Made by a program: the position numbers and the translations under genes. Shown in pieces: positions 43,765-52,070 of a stretch of DNA of 64,000 nucleotides. The notes under the pieces are model-generated. The model saw only the letters and a program-made list of their open reading frames with translations, was not told the origin of the DNA and ran no database searches. The DNA is from Rhodobacter xanthinilyticus (GTDB taxonomy: Bacteria > Pseudomonadota > Alphaproteobacteria > Rhodobacterales > Rhodobacteraceae), in NCBI RefSeq assembly GCF_001856665.1, contig NZ_CP017781.1:3240001-3304000 (forward strand), written 5' to 3'. The first letter of the stretch is position 1, and each line of letters opens with the position of its first letter.

Positions 43765-45243
43765 ATGAGCGAGAATCTGGTCGGTCGGCTCTCTGCCGAG
43801 ATGTTTTTCATTGATCGTCAGGACCGGCGCAGCCTGCAGATGCAGCTTACCAGTTCGATCGTCTCGACCATTCTCGAGGCAAGGACATTGCCCGGAACGC
43901 GTATGCCATCGACCCGGCAACTAGCTGAACATCTTGGGATTTCTCGTCTGACCGTCACGCTGGTCTATCAGGATCTTGTCGCGCAGGGGTATCTTGAAAG
44001 CGCGCCGCGATCTGGTTTTGCGGTCTCGCAGAAAGTGCCGCATCGGCGGATCGGCCGGGAGGATGCGCTGAGCTTTTCACAGCCCGTCGATTGGGGCCGT
44101 TGGCTCAAACAGGATCTGACGGCGCGGCGGCGCATTTCCAAACCGCTCGACTGGCGGAGCTATCCATATCCCTTCCTCTATGGTCAGGCCGACCCCACGC
44201 TGTTCGATCACGCCGCGTGGCGGGACTGTGCCCGCCGGGCGCTTGGTGCGCGTGAGTTCACCGATCTTGCCGATGAACGCATGGCTGTCGATGACCCCGT
44301 GCTGGTGGACTTCATCTGCCGTAACACGCTGCCGCGCCGGGGTATTCGTGCGCGACCGGAAGAAGTTCTGATCACGCTTGGCGCGCAAAACGGGATCTGG
44401 CTGGCGGTTCAGCTTTTGGCGCGCAAGGATCGGGTCGCGGTGATGGAAGATCCGGGCTTTCCCGATTTCGCGGCGACCTTTCAATTTGCGCAGATGCCGA
44501 TCCACTATGTGCCCTGCACCGAAGAGGGGCTCGAGCCCGCGTCCTTGCCACCTGATACCGGGCTTGTCGCTGTGACGCCGAGCCACTCGATCCCGACCGG
44601 TGCCACGATGCCGATCCAGAAGCGCCGCGAGCTTCTGACGATGGCGGACAAGAACGATTTCCTGATCATCGAGGACGACTACGAATTCGAGATGAGCTTT
44701 CTTGAGCCGCCGTCTCCGGCGCTCAAATCCCTCGATGGTGGGGGCAGGGTGATCTATATCGGCAGCTTTTCGAAGGCGCTTTTTCCGGGGCTGCGCATTG
44801 GGTATGTTGTGGGGCCAGCGCCGTTTATCGAACAGGCGCGGGCGCTGCGCGCGATGATGTTGCGGCACGCGCCGGGGCACATGCAGCGCGTCACCGGATA
44901 TTTCCTCGCGCTCGGCCATTACGACGCCCATATCGTGCGTCTGCGGGAGGCGTTTCGGCATCGGCGCGAGACACTGACGCAGGCACTGGAGAGAACCCCG
45001 TTTCGAATTGCCGGCGCCGCGCGGCATGGCGGCTCTAGCCTCTGGATCGAAGCCCCCAAAGAAGTGGAGTCGGCGCGTTTTGCGGAGATGCTGGCAACGC
45101 GTGGGGTGCTTATCGAGCATGGGCGCCCCTTCTTCGCCAATCCACCCAATCCCTGCCCGTTCTTTCGCTTGGGCTACTCGTCTATTGCCGAAGAAAAGAT
45201 CGAAGCGGGCGTGAAGATCATGGACCAGATGCTAAAGAGTTAG
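43765..45243 (+). CDS. tauR: MocR/GntR-type regulator of taurine genes
   Basis: 492 residues. The N-terminal GntR winged helix (TRMPSTRQLAEHLGISRLTVTLVYQDLVAQGYL) is fused to a class I aminotransferase domain, with K337 in SFSKALFPGLRIGY as the pyridoxal-phosphate lysine, and NDFLIIEDDYEFEM upstream. This is the MocR architecture. TauR of Rhodobacterales activates taurine genes in response to taurine and PLP. It is divergent from the operon, as in Paracoccus and Rhodobacter clusters. Confidence 0.92.
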   Translation: MSENLVGRLSAEMFFIDRQDRRSLQMQLTSSIVSTILEARTLPGTRMPSTRQLAEHLGISRLTVTLVYQDLVAQGYLESAPRSGFAVSQKVPHRRIGREDALSFSQPVDWGRWLKQDLTARRRISKPLDWRSYPYPFLYGQADPTLFDHAAWRDCARRALGAREFTDLADERMAVDDPVLVDFICRNTLPRRGIRARPEEVLITLGAQNGIWLAVQLLARKDRVAVMEDPGFPDFAATFQFAQMPIHYVPCTEEGLEPASLPPDTGLVAVTPSHSIPTGATMPIQKRRELLTMADKNDFLIIEDDYEFEMSFLEPPSPALKSLDGGGRVIYIGSFSKALFPGLRIGYVVGPAPFIEQARALRAMMLRHAPGHMQRVTGYFLALGHYDAHIVRLREAFRHRRETLTQALERTPFRIAGAARHGGSSLWIEAPKEVESARFAEMLATRGVLIEHGRPFFANPPNPCPFFRLGYSSIAEEKIEAGVKIMDQMLKS

Positions 45244-45344
45244 ACCGGCACAACACCATGCCACTTAGCACAGATCAATCCTCGAAGATTACTCGTGCGC
45301 TGGTCCCATCTTTGGATGAGCCGGGGCTGGAGTTTCTAGGTTTC

Positions 45345-45377
45345 ATCGCGACAGCGGGCTGGTTTCGCTGTCGCGAT
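45345..45377. terminator. Perfect hairpin downstream of tauR
   Basis: atcgcgacagcg and cgctgtcgcgat form a perfect 12-bp stem with a 9-nt loop, about 100 bp after the tauR stop and about 87 bp after the rnk stop, on the convergent side. There is no clear T-run, so the terminator role is probable but not certain. Confidence 0.55.
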
Positions 45378-45463
45378 TTGCAAGCTCGACTAGGCTTTCT
45401 AGCCGATCGCGCCATGAAGTCGCTCAATCGCTGAAGAGAAGGCCAAGACCCCCCTCAGTATTA

Positions 45464-45880
45464 TTACGAGACTGATATCACGGCTAACGTTCTGCGCTGT
45501 TCCGCTCGGGTGTCCCAATGAAACGACGTACCTTCGGGCAATCCAAGAAGCGCCACCCCGATCGGGGTCATGACGGAAATCTTGCCTTGCAAGATATCTG
45601 CGTCTTCCGGATAGACAAGCGTCACCGTTCTTTTCTGACCAGAGGTTTCATCGCGATACGTGACCGTGTTTCCGATTCCGACCACATTCGCCGGCATCTT
45701 TCTCGCAGGTAGGACCGTTGCACGGCCAAGCTCATTGACCAATCGGTGGGCCAGGTCGGCATTTCGCGCCATGGCGCCTTCTGCCAGCGCTTCGAGATGA
45801 TCAAGATCATCGGCATTGATGACGATCTTCGGATGTCGTGCCCGGCGATTGCGTGGCTTGGTAAGTTCTTGCTGTGTCAT
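45464..45880 (-). CDS. rnk: Rnk-type nucleoside diphosphate kinase regulator (GreA/B family)
   Basis: 138 residues. An N-terminal short helical part (PKIVINADDLDHLEALAEGA), then the GreA/GreB C-terminal domain (NTVTYRDETSGQKRTVTLVYPEDADILQGKISVMTPIGVALLGL). Such proteins bind RNA polymerase without the long coiled coil of GreA and are named Rnk. It is convergent to tauR and is the only gene on the segment between the two IS copies not obviously tied to taurine. Confidence 0.88.
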   Translation of the reverse strand: MTQQELTKPRNRRARHPKIVINADDLDHLEALAEGAMARNADLAHRLVNELGRATVLPARKMPANVVGIGNTVTYRDETSGQKRTVTLVYPEDADILQGKISVMTPIGVALLGLPEGTSFHWDTRAEQRRTLAVISVS

Positions 45881-46254
45881 GGTGCCCGCTCCTTATTGGA
45901 TAAAATGCGATTGGATAGGATGAAGGCGGAACCTGTGCCTCAAAGGTATCCGCCCAGAAATTTCAGACTGTTTGGATCACGCGCACAACCGAAACTGATC
46001 GAACGGATCCGCTCTCGCACAGCAAAGGAGCGCGTTGTCCGACCCACATTCCAATTAGAGTTACCCCCAAAATTGAATATGCAGGTATTACACAGGCGGC
46101 CTGTCCACATCTGGCTCGGTGCGCGAGCAATCCAGTCTGTACCGGACCTCGGTCAATTGCGTATTCAAGTTGACAACCGCCTGTAACCATATCCGCTGAA
46201 TAGAGGTTCTTGACCGGTTTCAGTGTCATCAACTTATGTCGAATGACATAGGAT
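45881..46254. other. 374-bp region without a supported gene
   Basis: Between rnk and IS copy C. It is lower in GC than its surroundings. I see no coding frame that looks like a protein, no repeat and no RNA gene. The last bases before the IS are ggat. Confidence 0.4.
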
Positions 46255-47925
46255 CCCACATTTCCCAAGTAAGGCGCTGATTTCGCTGTCCTGACCATTA
46301 TATTTCCTATATAAAACATGGTGTTGAAGGCTGCGAGGGGCGCGTTTCATGGATCACCCAGAGGGTGCGGGCTTGCAACGGGCAGATCGGGTGGATTTCG
46401 ACCCTCGCGTGCGGCTGGAATTTCGCGGCACGCAGCTCAGTTCCGACGGCGGCCTTCTGGTGATGCGCGAGCTTGATGACGCGCTCGGGTTGTCCGATTT
46501 GGCGTCAGCGGCGCTGCGCGATACTCGCTCTGGCAAGAACACGGTCCATCGGCTCGACGGCCTGTTCCGGCAATCAGTCTTTGGGCGGCTGGCCGGATAC
46601 GAGGATGTCAACGACGCCAACCGTCTCGCCTGCGATCCGGTCATGCGCCAAGTTGTCGGCGGCAGAGCGGTCGATGCACAAGCGGCCTCGGCATCGCAGA
46701 TGGGACGGTTCGAGACCGAGACGCTGGCTCTGGCCGGGAACCGTGCCGCGCTGGCCGACCTGAACGGGCAATGGATCGACCGGTTCCATGACCGTAACGG
46801 GCTGAAGTACATCGTTCTGGACATGGACAGCTCGGTCAGCCCGACCCATGGCGACCAGGAAGGGTCCGCCTGGAATGGCCATTTCGACTGTAGCTGCTAT
46901 CACCCCAACTTTCTGTTCAACCAGTTCGGGATGCTGGAACGCTGCGCCCTGCGCCATGGCAACGTCCACAGCGCCGATGGCTGGCGTGATGTTCTCGACC
47001 CCGTCATTGCGCGCTACGCGGAGCGCGACCTTGGTGGCAGGTTCTTCCGGGCCGATGCTGCCTACGCGATCCCGGCGATCTATGAGCGATTGGAAGAAGC
47101 GCGGTTCTTCTACGCCATCCGGCTGCCCGCAAACGCGGTCCTCAAGGACAAGATCGCGCATCGGCTAACGCGCCCTGTCGGGCGGCCGTCACTGACCAAG
47201 GTCAAGCGGTTCTTCGAGGAATTCGAGTATCAGGCGGCGTCCTGGGACAAGGAACGCCGGGTGATCGCCAAGATCGAATGGCATCCGGGCGAACTGTTCC
47301 CGCGTGTCGGCTTCATCGTCACCAACCTGCCGATGGAGCCGGACTGGGTGGTGCGGTTCTACAACCAGCGCGGCACCGCCGAGCAGCACATCAAAGAGGG
47401 CAAATACGCCTTTCGCTGGACGCGGCTGTCGTGCCGGAAGTTCCGCGACAATGAGGTGCGGCTGCAACTGCACGCCCTGGCGTACAACCTGGCCACCTTC
47501 TTGCACTGCATCGAGCTGCCCGAGGCCATGGCCGACTGGTCGTTGACCAGCCTGCAACTGAAGCTGATCAAGATCGGGGCACGTGTGGTCCGTCACGCCC
47601 GCACCATCACCTTCCAGCTGGCCGAGGTCGCTGTCACCGGCACGATGGTACGCGCCATCCTCGCCGCTATCCGCCGATTGCGAGCGCCACCGCTATGCGC
47701 ATGATCGCGATCCACGCTCAAACTGAACGAAAGCGGCTGGACAGATCTGTCCGCTGCGCTGAAAAACGCCGCCCCTGGGCAAGGAAACAGCGGCTTCGCG
47801 GTCTGATCCGTCCAGATCCAGCAGTCTGCGCGACCGCAGGTGCCGCTTGCGGCAGAAAATCCTTGTCTAGCGCTCGGATACAGGCGATCTTCACCTCAAA
47901 CGACACGCCACTTGGGGAATGCAGG
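46255..47925 (+). mobile_element. IS1380-family element, copy C
   Basis: 1671 bp, with the same inverted repeats as copy B (CCCACATTTCCCAAGT and CCTGCATTCCCCAAGT). Flanks ggat and gtaa differ, so no target duplication. Its right end cuts a small minus-strand gene start (47926-47985). Confidence 0.92.
46349..47704 (+). CDS. IS1380-family transposase (copy C)
   Basis: 451 residues, intact, identical to copy B apart from valine in FPRVGF and histidine in FLHCIEL. It forms the right arm of the possible composite transposon. Confidence 0.93.
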   Translation: MDHPEGAGLQRADRVDFDPRVRLEFRGTQLSSDGGLLVMRELDDALGLSDLASAALRDTRSGKNTVHRLDGLFRQSVFGRLAGYEDVNDANRLACDPVMRQVVGGRAVDAQAASASQMGRFETETLALAGNRAALADLNGQWIDRFHDRNGLKYIVLDMDSSVSPTHGDQEGSAWNGHFDCSCYHPNFLFNQFGMLERCALRHGNVHSADGWRDVLDPVIARYAERDLGGRFFRADAAYAIPAIYERLEEARFFYAIRLPANAVLKDKIAHRLTRPVGRPSLTKVKRFFEEFEYQAASWDKERRVIAKIEWHPGELFPRVGFIVTNLPMEPDWVVRFYNQRGTAEQHIKEGKYAFRWTRLSCRKFRDNEVRLQLHALAYNLATFLHCIELPEAMADWSLTSLQLKLIKIGARVVRHARTITFQLAEVAVTGTMVRAILAAIRRLRAPPLCA

Positions 47926-47985
47926 GTAAAGACAATCATGCTGTCCACTCTTCTTGATCAAAGCGATGAAGTCGTCGACTGTCAT
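47926..47985 (-). pseudogene. 5' end of a gene cut by IS copy C
   Basis: Twenty codons from an ATG at 47983-47985 with GGAAC upstream: MTVDDFIALIKKSGQHDCLY, then IS sequence. The phrase resembles the start of DarT/DUF4433-like ADP-ribosyltransferase proteins, in which a HF motif would come next, but this is a weak call on so few residues. Between 47986 and 48141 nothing else is seen. Confidence 0.45.
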
Positions 47986-48141
47986 GGTGTTCCATTTTCG
48001 TTAGTTTTGTCATTCCTTGATACGCGAAAGCCACCGCTTGGGCCAGTAGCGACCTCGTAGGTCTGCCTGTGAAAAATGAGGCGAAGAGGTACCTGAAGCC
48101 GACATTCGTCGGACGAAAGCAAAAGCGCGGGTTGCTGCCGT

Positions 48142-48774
48142 TCAAACAATCCTCCCATCCACCCAGTTCGCCACGATCAGCGCCGGCACCGCGTCATGCG
48201 CCCGAGCTGCATCCCGTGCCAGGTCCAGCCGCTTCGGCAGCTTCACCTGTGGCACCAGCAGGAAGATCGGCGCGGTCACGAGGCCTCGGCCAGTCTTCGA
48301 CCGTGACGCCACGGCGCGGCCCTTCGTGTTCAACCGCCCCTCGGCCACCAGCAGACTCGGGCCTCTACGCCGATAGATGAACCGCAGGCGCAGGCCGGTG
48401 CGGCGCTCCCATTCGCCGGGGGTGATCCGGCCCCCGCGCAGGGACTTTCCTGCTGCGGGCGTGGGGATTGCCAGCCAGAACCCGTTCTTCGAGCGGATCA
48501 GCGGGCCGGTGTCGTGGGCGCCGACGATGACCGGGGCGTTGGACCAGACCACGGTCGCCGCGTTCAGGCTGGGCGTGGTCTTGGGGAACTGCTCCGACCG
48601 GATGGTGCGGGCAAGGCGCGGCCCGAGCCCCGCGCCGGTGATCTGCAGCCGCCAGGCGGCCTTCAGCCCGGTCCCGGCCTCGCGGATCGCAGCGGACACC
48701 GCGCGCTCGCCCGCTGCGACCTCGGCCGCCATCATCGCGACGATGTCGGGATCGATGTCGAGCTTCAACTTCAT
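48142..48774 (-). CDS. DUF6441 phage protein
   Basis: 210 residues from MKLKLDIDPDIVAMM. Motifs SAAIREAGTGLKAAWRLQ and VGAHDTGPLIRSKNGFWLAIPTPAAGK match DUF6441, a protein found after the head-tail joining gene in Rhodobacterales prophages; it may be a tail-completion or minor tail component. It is the last phage gene to the left. The expected tail genes do not follow: only 150 bp remain before the IS. Confidence 0.75.
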   Translation of the reverse strand: MKLKLDIDPDIVAMMAAEVAAGERAVSAAIREAGTGLKAAWRLQITGAGLGPRLARTIRSEQFPKTTPSLNAATVVWSNAPVIVGAHDTGPLIRSKNGFWLAIPTPAAGKSLRGGRITPGEWERRTGLRLRFIYRRRGPSLLVAEGRLNTKGRAVASRSKTGRGLVTAPIFLLVPQVKLPKRLDLARDAARAHDAVPALIVANWVDGRIV

Positions 48775-48779
48775 CGCCG

Positions 48780-49091
48780 TCACGCCGGGTGCAGATCGAC
48801 CGTCCAGACCAGCCGTTCGCGATCACGGACAGGCTCGCCCTGTATGACGAATGCCTCGGAGTCGATTTCGATGCGGTCGCCGGGGCGCGGGTTCGGCACC
48901 TCGGCCACGCGTAGATCGATGCGCGTGGTTTCCGACCAGAGCCTGGCATCGCCAAAGTCGGTGATCGCATCGGCACGCCGGGCGACGATGCGCACCAGGA
49001 CGGGCGCGCCGCCGTCGGCGATGTAGACCGCATCCCGGCCGATATTCGGATCGGCGAAGAGCGCACCCACGGCGGCGGCAAAGGCGCTCAT
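48780..49091 (-). CDS. Phage head-tail joining protein
   Basis: 103 residues (MSAFAAAVGALFADPNIGRDAVYI, ending ERLVWTVDLHPA). Length, place between the DUF2190 gene and DUF6441, and the beta-rich C-terminal half (RPGDRIEIDSEAFVIQGEPVRDRERL) fit the head-tail joining family. The start overlaps the stop of the DUF2190 gene (TGATG). Confidence 0.75.
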   Translation of the reverse strand: MSAFAAAVGALFADPNIGRDAVYIADGGAPVLVRIVARRADAITDFGDARLWSETTRIDLRVAEVPNPRPGDRIEIDSEAFVIQGEPVRDRERLVWTVDLHPA

Positions 49092-49426
49092 CAGAAGGCC
49101 CCGTTCAGGCGCACCCGGCCGACCACATCGCCCGCACCGCCCGCCACTGCCTCGGTCGCCACGCCGATCAGCGTGTTCGAGGTGGTGACCTTGGTGGTCT
49201 GGCGGGCGGTGTTGTCCCAGTAGATGCGGTCGCCGACCGCCCATGCCTGCGAGCCGAGCTTCTTCAACTCGTAGACGCCGACGAGCGCGGCTTCGACAGT
49301 TTCGCCGAGGGCGGCGCTGCCGGAGGCCACGCCGAAGACGGAGCCGACGAGCAGGCCATCGCCCGCGGCGACGGCATAGGGCGCGGTCAGGGTGATGGTG
49401 TTGCCGGGCTGAACGTAGGTTTTCAT
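49091..49426 (-). CDS. DUF2190 protein (capsid-decorating type)
   Basis: 111 residues, MKTYVQPGNTITLTAPYAVAAGDGLLVGSVFGVA. The rest includes ELKKLGSQAWAVGDRIYWDN, the DUF2190 pattern. Such proteins follow the major capsid gene in phages and are probably head decoration or stabilising proteins. It is separated from the capsid gene by the parDE insertion. Confidence 0.88.
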   Translation of the reverse strand: MKTYVQPGNTITLTAPYAVAAGDGLLVGSVFGVASGSAALGETVEAALVGVYELKKLGSQAWAVGDRIYWDNTARQTTKVTTSNTLIGVATEAVAGGAGDVVGRVRLNGAF

Positions 49427-49497
49427 GGAGGTTCCCCTCTGGATCGTGGTTGCAAGGAGTGCGAATTTTTCCTACCTTTGCGGCAGGAGGATCGGAC

Positions 49498-49737
49498 ATG
49501 GCCGGCAAGATCAGCATTTCCATCACCGACGAACACGCCGCTCTGCTGCAGGAGGCGGTCGGCAGCGGCGCCTATGCCTCGTCGAGCGAAGTGGTCCGCG
49601 AGGCGCTGCGCGAGTGGCGGGCCCGTCGCGTTGTCGGAGATCTCTGGGACGCGGGCCTTGCCAGCGGCCGCGCCGAGCCGGGCACGACCATGACTGACAT
49701 CAAGCGCGAGGCCCGGAACCGCAGAAGCGCGTCCTGA
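49498..49737 (+). CDS. parD: ParD-type antitoxin
   Basis: 79 residues from MAGKISISITDEHAALLQEAV, with AGGAGGA upstream. A ribbon-helix-helix N-terminus is followed by SSSEVVREALREWRARR, the ParD/CopG signature, and a disordered tail that would bind the toxin. It lies opposite to the phage head operon. The stop is 5 nt before parE. Confidence 0.9.
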   Translation: MAGKISISITDEHAALLQEAVGSGAYASSSEVVREALREWRARRVVGDLWDAGLASGRAEPGTTMTDIKREARNRRSAS

Positions 49738-49742
49738 CACGC

Positions 49743-50030
49743 ATGCCACGGATCTTCTTCACGCGGACGGCCCGCGAAGACCTGATCGATATCTGGACGC
49801 ACATCGCCGAGGACGATCCGTCCGCAGCCGACCGCGTCCTCGACAGGTTGGACGAGGTTGCGTCGCATCTGGCCGACAATCCGCAGATGGGTCCGGCCCG
49901 GGACGATATCCGCCCCGGGCTGCGCTATCTGGTCAGCGGGTCCTACCTGCTGCTCTACCGGATCGACGGCGAGTACATCGAGATCGTCCGCGCCGTGCAC
50001 GGGCGGCGCGACCTCTACGGCCTCATCTGA
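49743..50030 (+). CDS. parE: ParE-type toxin
   Basis: 95 residues of the RelE/ParE superfamily: FTRTAREDLIDIWTHIAEDDPSAADRVLDRLDE, RYLVSGSYLLLYRIDGEYIEIVRAVHGRRDL. ParE toxins poison gyrase. With parD it forms a complete module, convergent with the capsid gene (2 bp between stops). It could stabilise the prophage remnant. Confidence 0.92.
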   Translation: MPRIFFTRTAREDLIDIWTHIAEDDPSAADRVLDRLDEVASHLADNPQMGPARDDIRPGLRYLVSGSYLLLYRIDGEYIEIVRAVHGRRDLYGLI

Positions 50031-50032
50031 CC

Positions 50033-52066
50033 TTACGCGCCCGGGTTCTTGTAGAGGCCACGCCAGTCGATGGCCTTGGCGCCGAAGTCGAGGCGGCACT
50101 TGATCTCGACGCCATCGACGTCGAAGCCGTTGCGGGTCTCGATATAGGCGCCCTGCTGGCCTTCCAGATAGGCGTATTCGATGGTGTCGATCTGGTTGGG
50201 CGAGGCCGCGAGATACCAAGAGGTGGCGCTGGCGGCATCGAGGCGCGGCTCGCTGATCGGCGACAGCGTCCGGATCGACTGCGGCACCACCTTGGCGCTG
50301 TCGGCCGGGACAAGGTTCTGGGCGACCAGTTGCTCGGCCTTCAGTTCGAGGGCCGCGGGGACAATCAGAAAGGCGGGGCGGATGTTCAACACGGTCTTCT
50401 TGTCGAGGCCGGTCTGCAGCGCCATCGCCGCCCGGGCCGCGCCGACGCTCGCCACATCCAGTGCCGCACCGGTGCCTGCGAGGTTCTTGTGCGTGGTGTG
50501 GAACAGCGCGTTGCCATCGGCCATCGCCGGGTTGGCGGTGATGATGCCCCAGACTACGTCCGACTCCAGCTGGGCGATGGAGTTGCCGTACATCGCCGGG
50601 ATCCGGGTGAAGGCATCCAGATCGTCGTTGATCAGCACCTGCCGGGTGATGGCCACGACCCGGCCGTAGGTCTTCACGCGGTAGCTCTCCTTGCTCTCGC
50701 CGAGCGTGCCGCGCTTGAACTCGCCGCTTTCGCCGACCTCCAGAAGCTGCGGCGCTTCGCCCAGCTGGACGCGGTGCATGGACTTGAAGTCGGTCGCCAG
50801 CACCTGGCGGCAGAAGAGCGCGAAGGTCCGGGGATAGGCGTCATAGGCCTGCCGCAGGGTCTTGTTGGTGACGGCCGACAGGATCTCGGGGAAGTCCGAG
50901 GTGGAATGCAGCGCCCGGGTCGCCACCTCGTCGCGCGACAGGCCCCGCGTGTTGACCCCGGCATTGCCGAGGCTTTCGCGCGCAAGTTCCAGCAGCGTCA
51001 TGCCGCGATACTGGCGCGCGGCATCTTCCAGCGGAAACAGCGTCGGGCTGTAGCGGTGCAGGAGCGCATTCGCCACGGCGTCGCGGCGGGTGATGCGCTC
51101 GTCGCGGCCGCCGAGGGGCACGGAGACATGCGGGAAGGTCCGGGTCTCGTCCGATTTGGCGGCGACCTGGTCGAGGATCAGGCGACGGGACTCGTCGACG
51201 CTGACGCCACGCCTGACCAGGTCCTCGGCGAAGCTGCGTTCGAGGTTCAGACGGCCGGTCAGGTCGTAGATCGTGGACACACGGTCTCGCTCGGCCTCGC
51301 GGGCGCGGGTGGCGATGGCCTCGCTGTCGGGTGCGGCAGCCGGTTCCGGCATGCGCCTGGCGGCCTGTTCGGCCTGCGCCGGGGCCGCGACAGGCGGCTG
51401 GCGGGTTTCATGGCTGGCGGGAACATCCCCGGCCACGTTGGTCGTGCTCTCAGGCATGGATGCCTCCTTTTGCATGCGGGTGTCGACGATCTCGACGGGA
51501 TAGCTGGCCTGATCCGCGGCGCGGACCTGCGCGCGGGGATCGGCGGGAACGGTCACGAAGCTGACCTCGAGCGGCGTCCAGCGTTCGACGATGCGCTGCT
51601 CGACCTCGCCCTTGGCGGCGGACTCCACCACCTTCACCCGCTCGATGGAATAGCCGACCGAGACGTTGCGGATGATGCCGTCGCTGATCAGCCCGAACAT
51701 GCGGTCGGCGGCCTGGTCGAGCCCCTCACGGGGGAAGCGGATGGTGGCCTTGCCTTCCTTGCCCTCGATCCAGGCGCGTTCGACCACGCCCACCTGCGAA
51801 TGCGAGGACCAGACCGAATGGCTGTCGAGCGCCGGGGCCCCGGCGTTGAGGCGCGTCAGGTCCACTGCGCGGTCGCTCACCTCGAGGATCTCGTCGAAGG
51901 GCACGGAGGTGTCCCAGCCGGTCCAGCGCCGCCGCCGGACGGCTGCGCCGGTGGTGAAGACGACGTCGACCGATCTAGCCTCGGAATTGACGGTCGCGGG
52001 CAGGATGGGCGCGCGCCGCAGCTGCATCGGCAGGGCGACCGGCGCCGCCATGATCGTGTCGGGCAT
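50033..52066 (-). CDS. Prohead protease / major capsid protein fusion
   Basis: 678 residues from MPDTIMAAPVALPMQ. Residues about 1-195 are a prohead protease (LDSHSVWSSHSQVGVVERA, DGIIRNVSVGYSI, RWTPLEVSFVTVPADP). After a linker rich in Pro, Ala and Glu, a delta-like helical region leads to the capsid protein (from about 400: FALFCRQVLATDFKSMHRVQLG, up to FGAKAIDWRGLYKNPGA). Fusion of protease, scaffold and capsid in one chain is known in RefSeq phage annotation. Self-cleavage during head assembly would release the coat protein. Confidence 0.88.
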   Translation of the reverse strand: MPDTIMAAPVALPMQLRRAPILPATVNSEARSVDVVFTTGAAVRRRRWTGWDTSVPFDEILEVSDRAVDLTRLNAGAPALDSHSVWSSHSQVGVVERAWIEGKEGKATIRFPREGLDQAADRMFGLISDGIIRNVSVGYSIERVKVVESAAKGEVEQRIVERWTPLEVSFVTVPADPRAQVRAADQASYPVEIVDTRMQKEASMPESTTNVAGDVPASHETRQPPVAAPAQAEQAARRMPEPAAAPDSEAIATRAREAERDRVSTIYDLTGRLNLERSFAEDLVRRGVSVDESRRLILDQVAAKSDETRTFPHVSVPLGGRDERITRRDAVANALLHRYSPTLFPLEDAARQYRGMTLLELARESLGNAGVNTRGLSRDEVATRALHSTSDFPEILSAVTNKTLRQAYDAYPRTFALFCRQVLATDFKSMHRVQLGEAPQLLEVGESGEFKRGTLGESKESYRVKTYGRVVAITRQVLINDDLDAFTRIPAMYGNSIAQLESDVVWGIITANPAMADGNALFHTTHKNLAGTGAALDVASVGAARAAMALQTGLDKKTVLNIRPAFLIVPAALELKAEQLVAQNLVPADSAKVVPQSIRTLSPISEPRLDAASATSWYLAASPNQIDTIEYAYLEGQQGAYIETRNGFDVDGVEIKCRLDFGAKAIDWRGLYKNPGA

Positions 52067-52070
52067 GGCC

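Larger units (their letters stand above)
32719..47925 (+). mobile_element. Putative composite transposon carrying taurine genes
   Basis: Two almost identical, directly repeated 1671-bp IS1380-family copies (B and C) bracket 11.9 kb holding the complete taurine operon, tauR and rnk. That is the structure of a composite transposon of about 15.2 kb. The outer flanks (tcat on the left, gtaa on the right) do not match, so either it did not arrive here as a unit or later deletion removed one flank. Recombination between the direct repeats could also excise it. Confidence 0.6.

Noticed and set aside
45258-45434. A 58-codon plus-strand ORF after tauR
   Set aside because: It contains the perfect 12-bp hairpin, has no clear ribosome-binding site and no family similarity. 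The hairpin is a better explanation.
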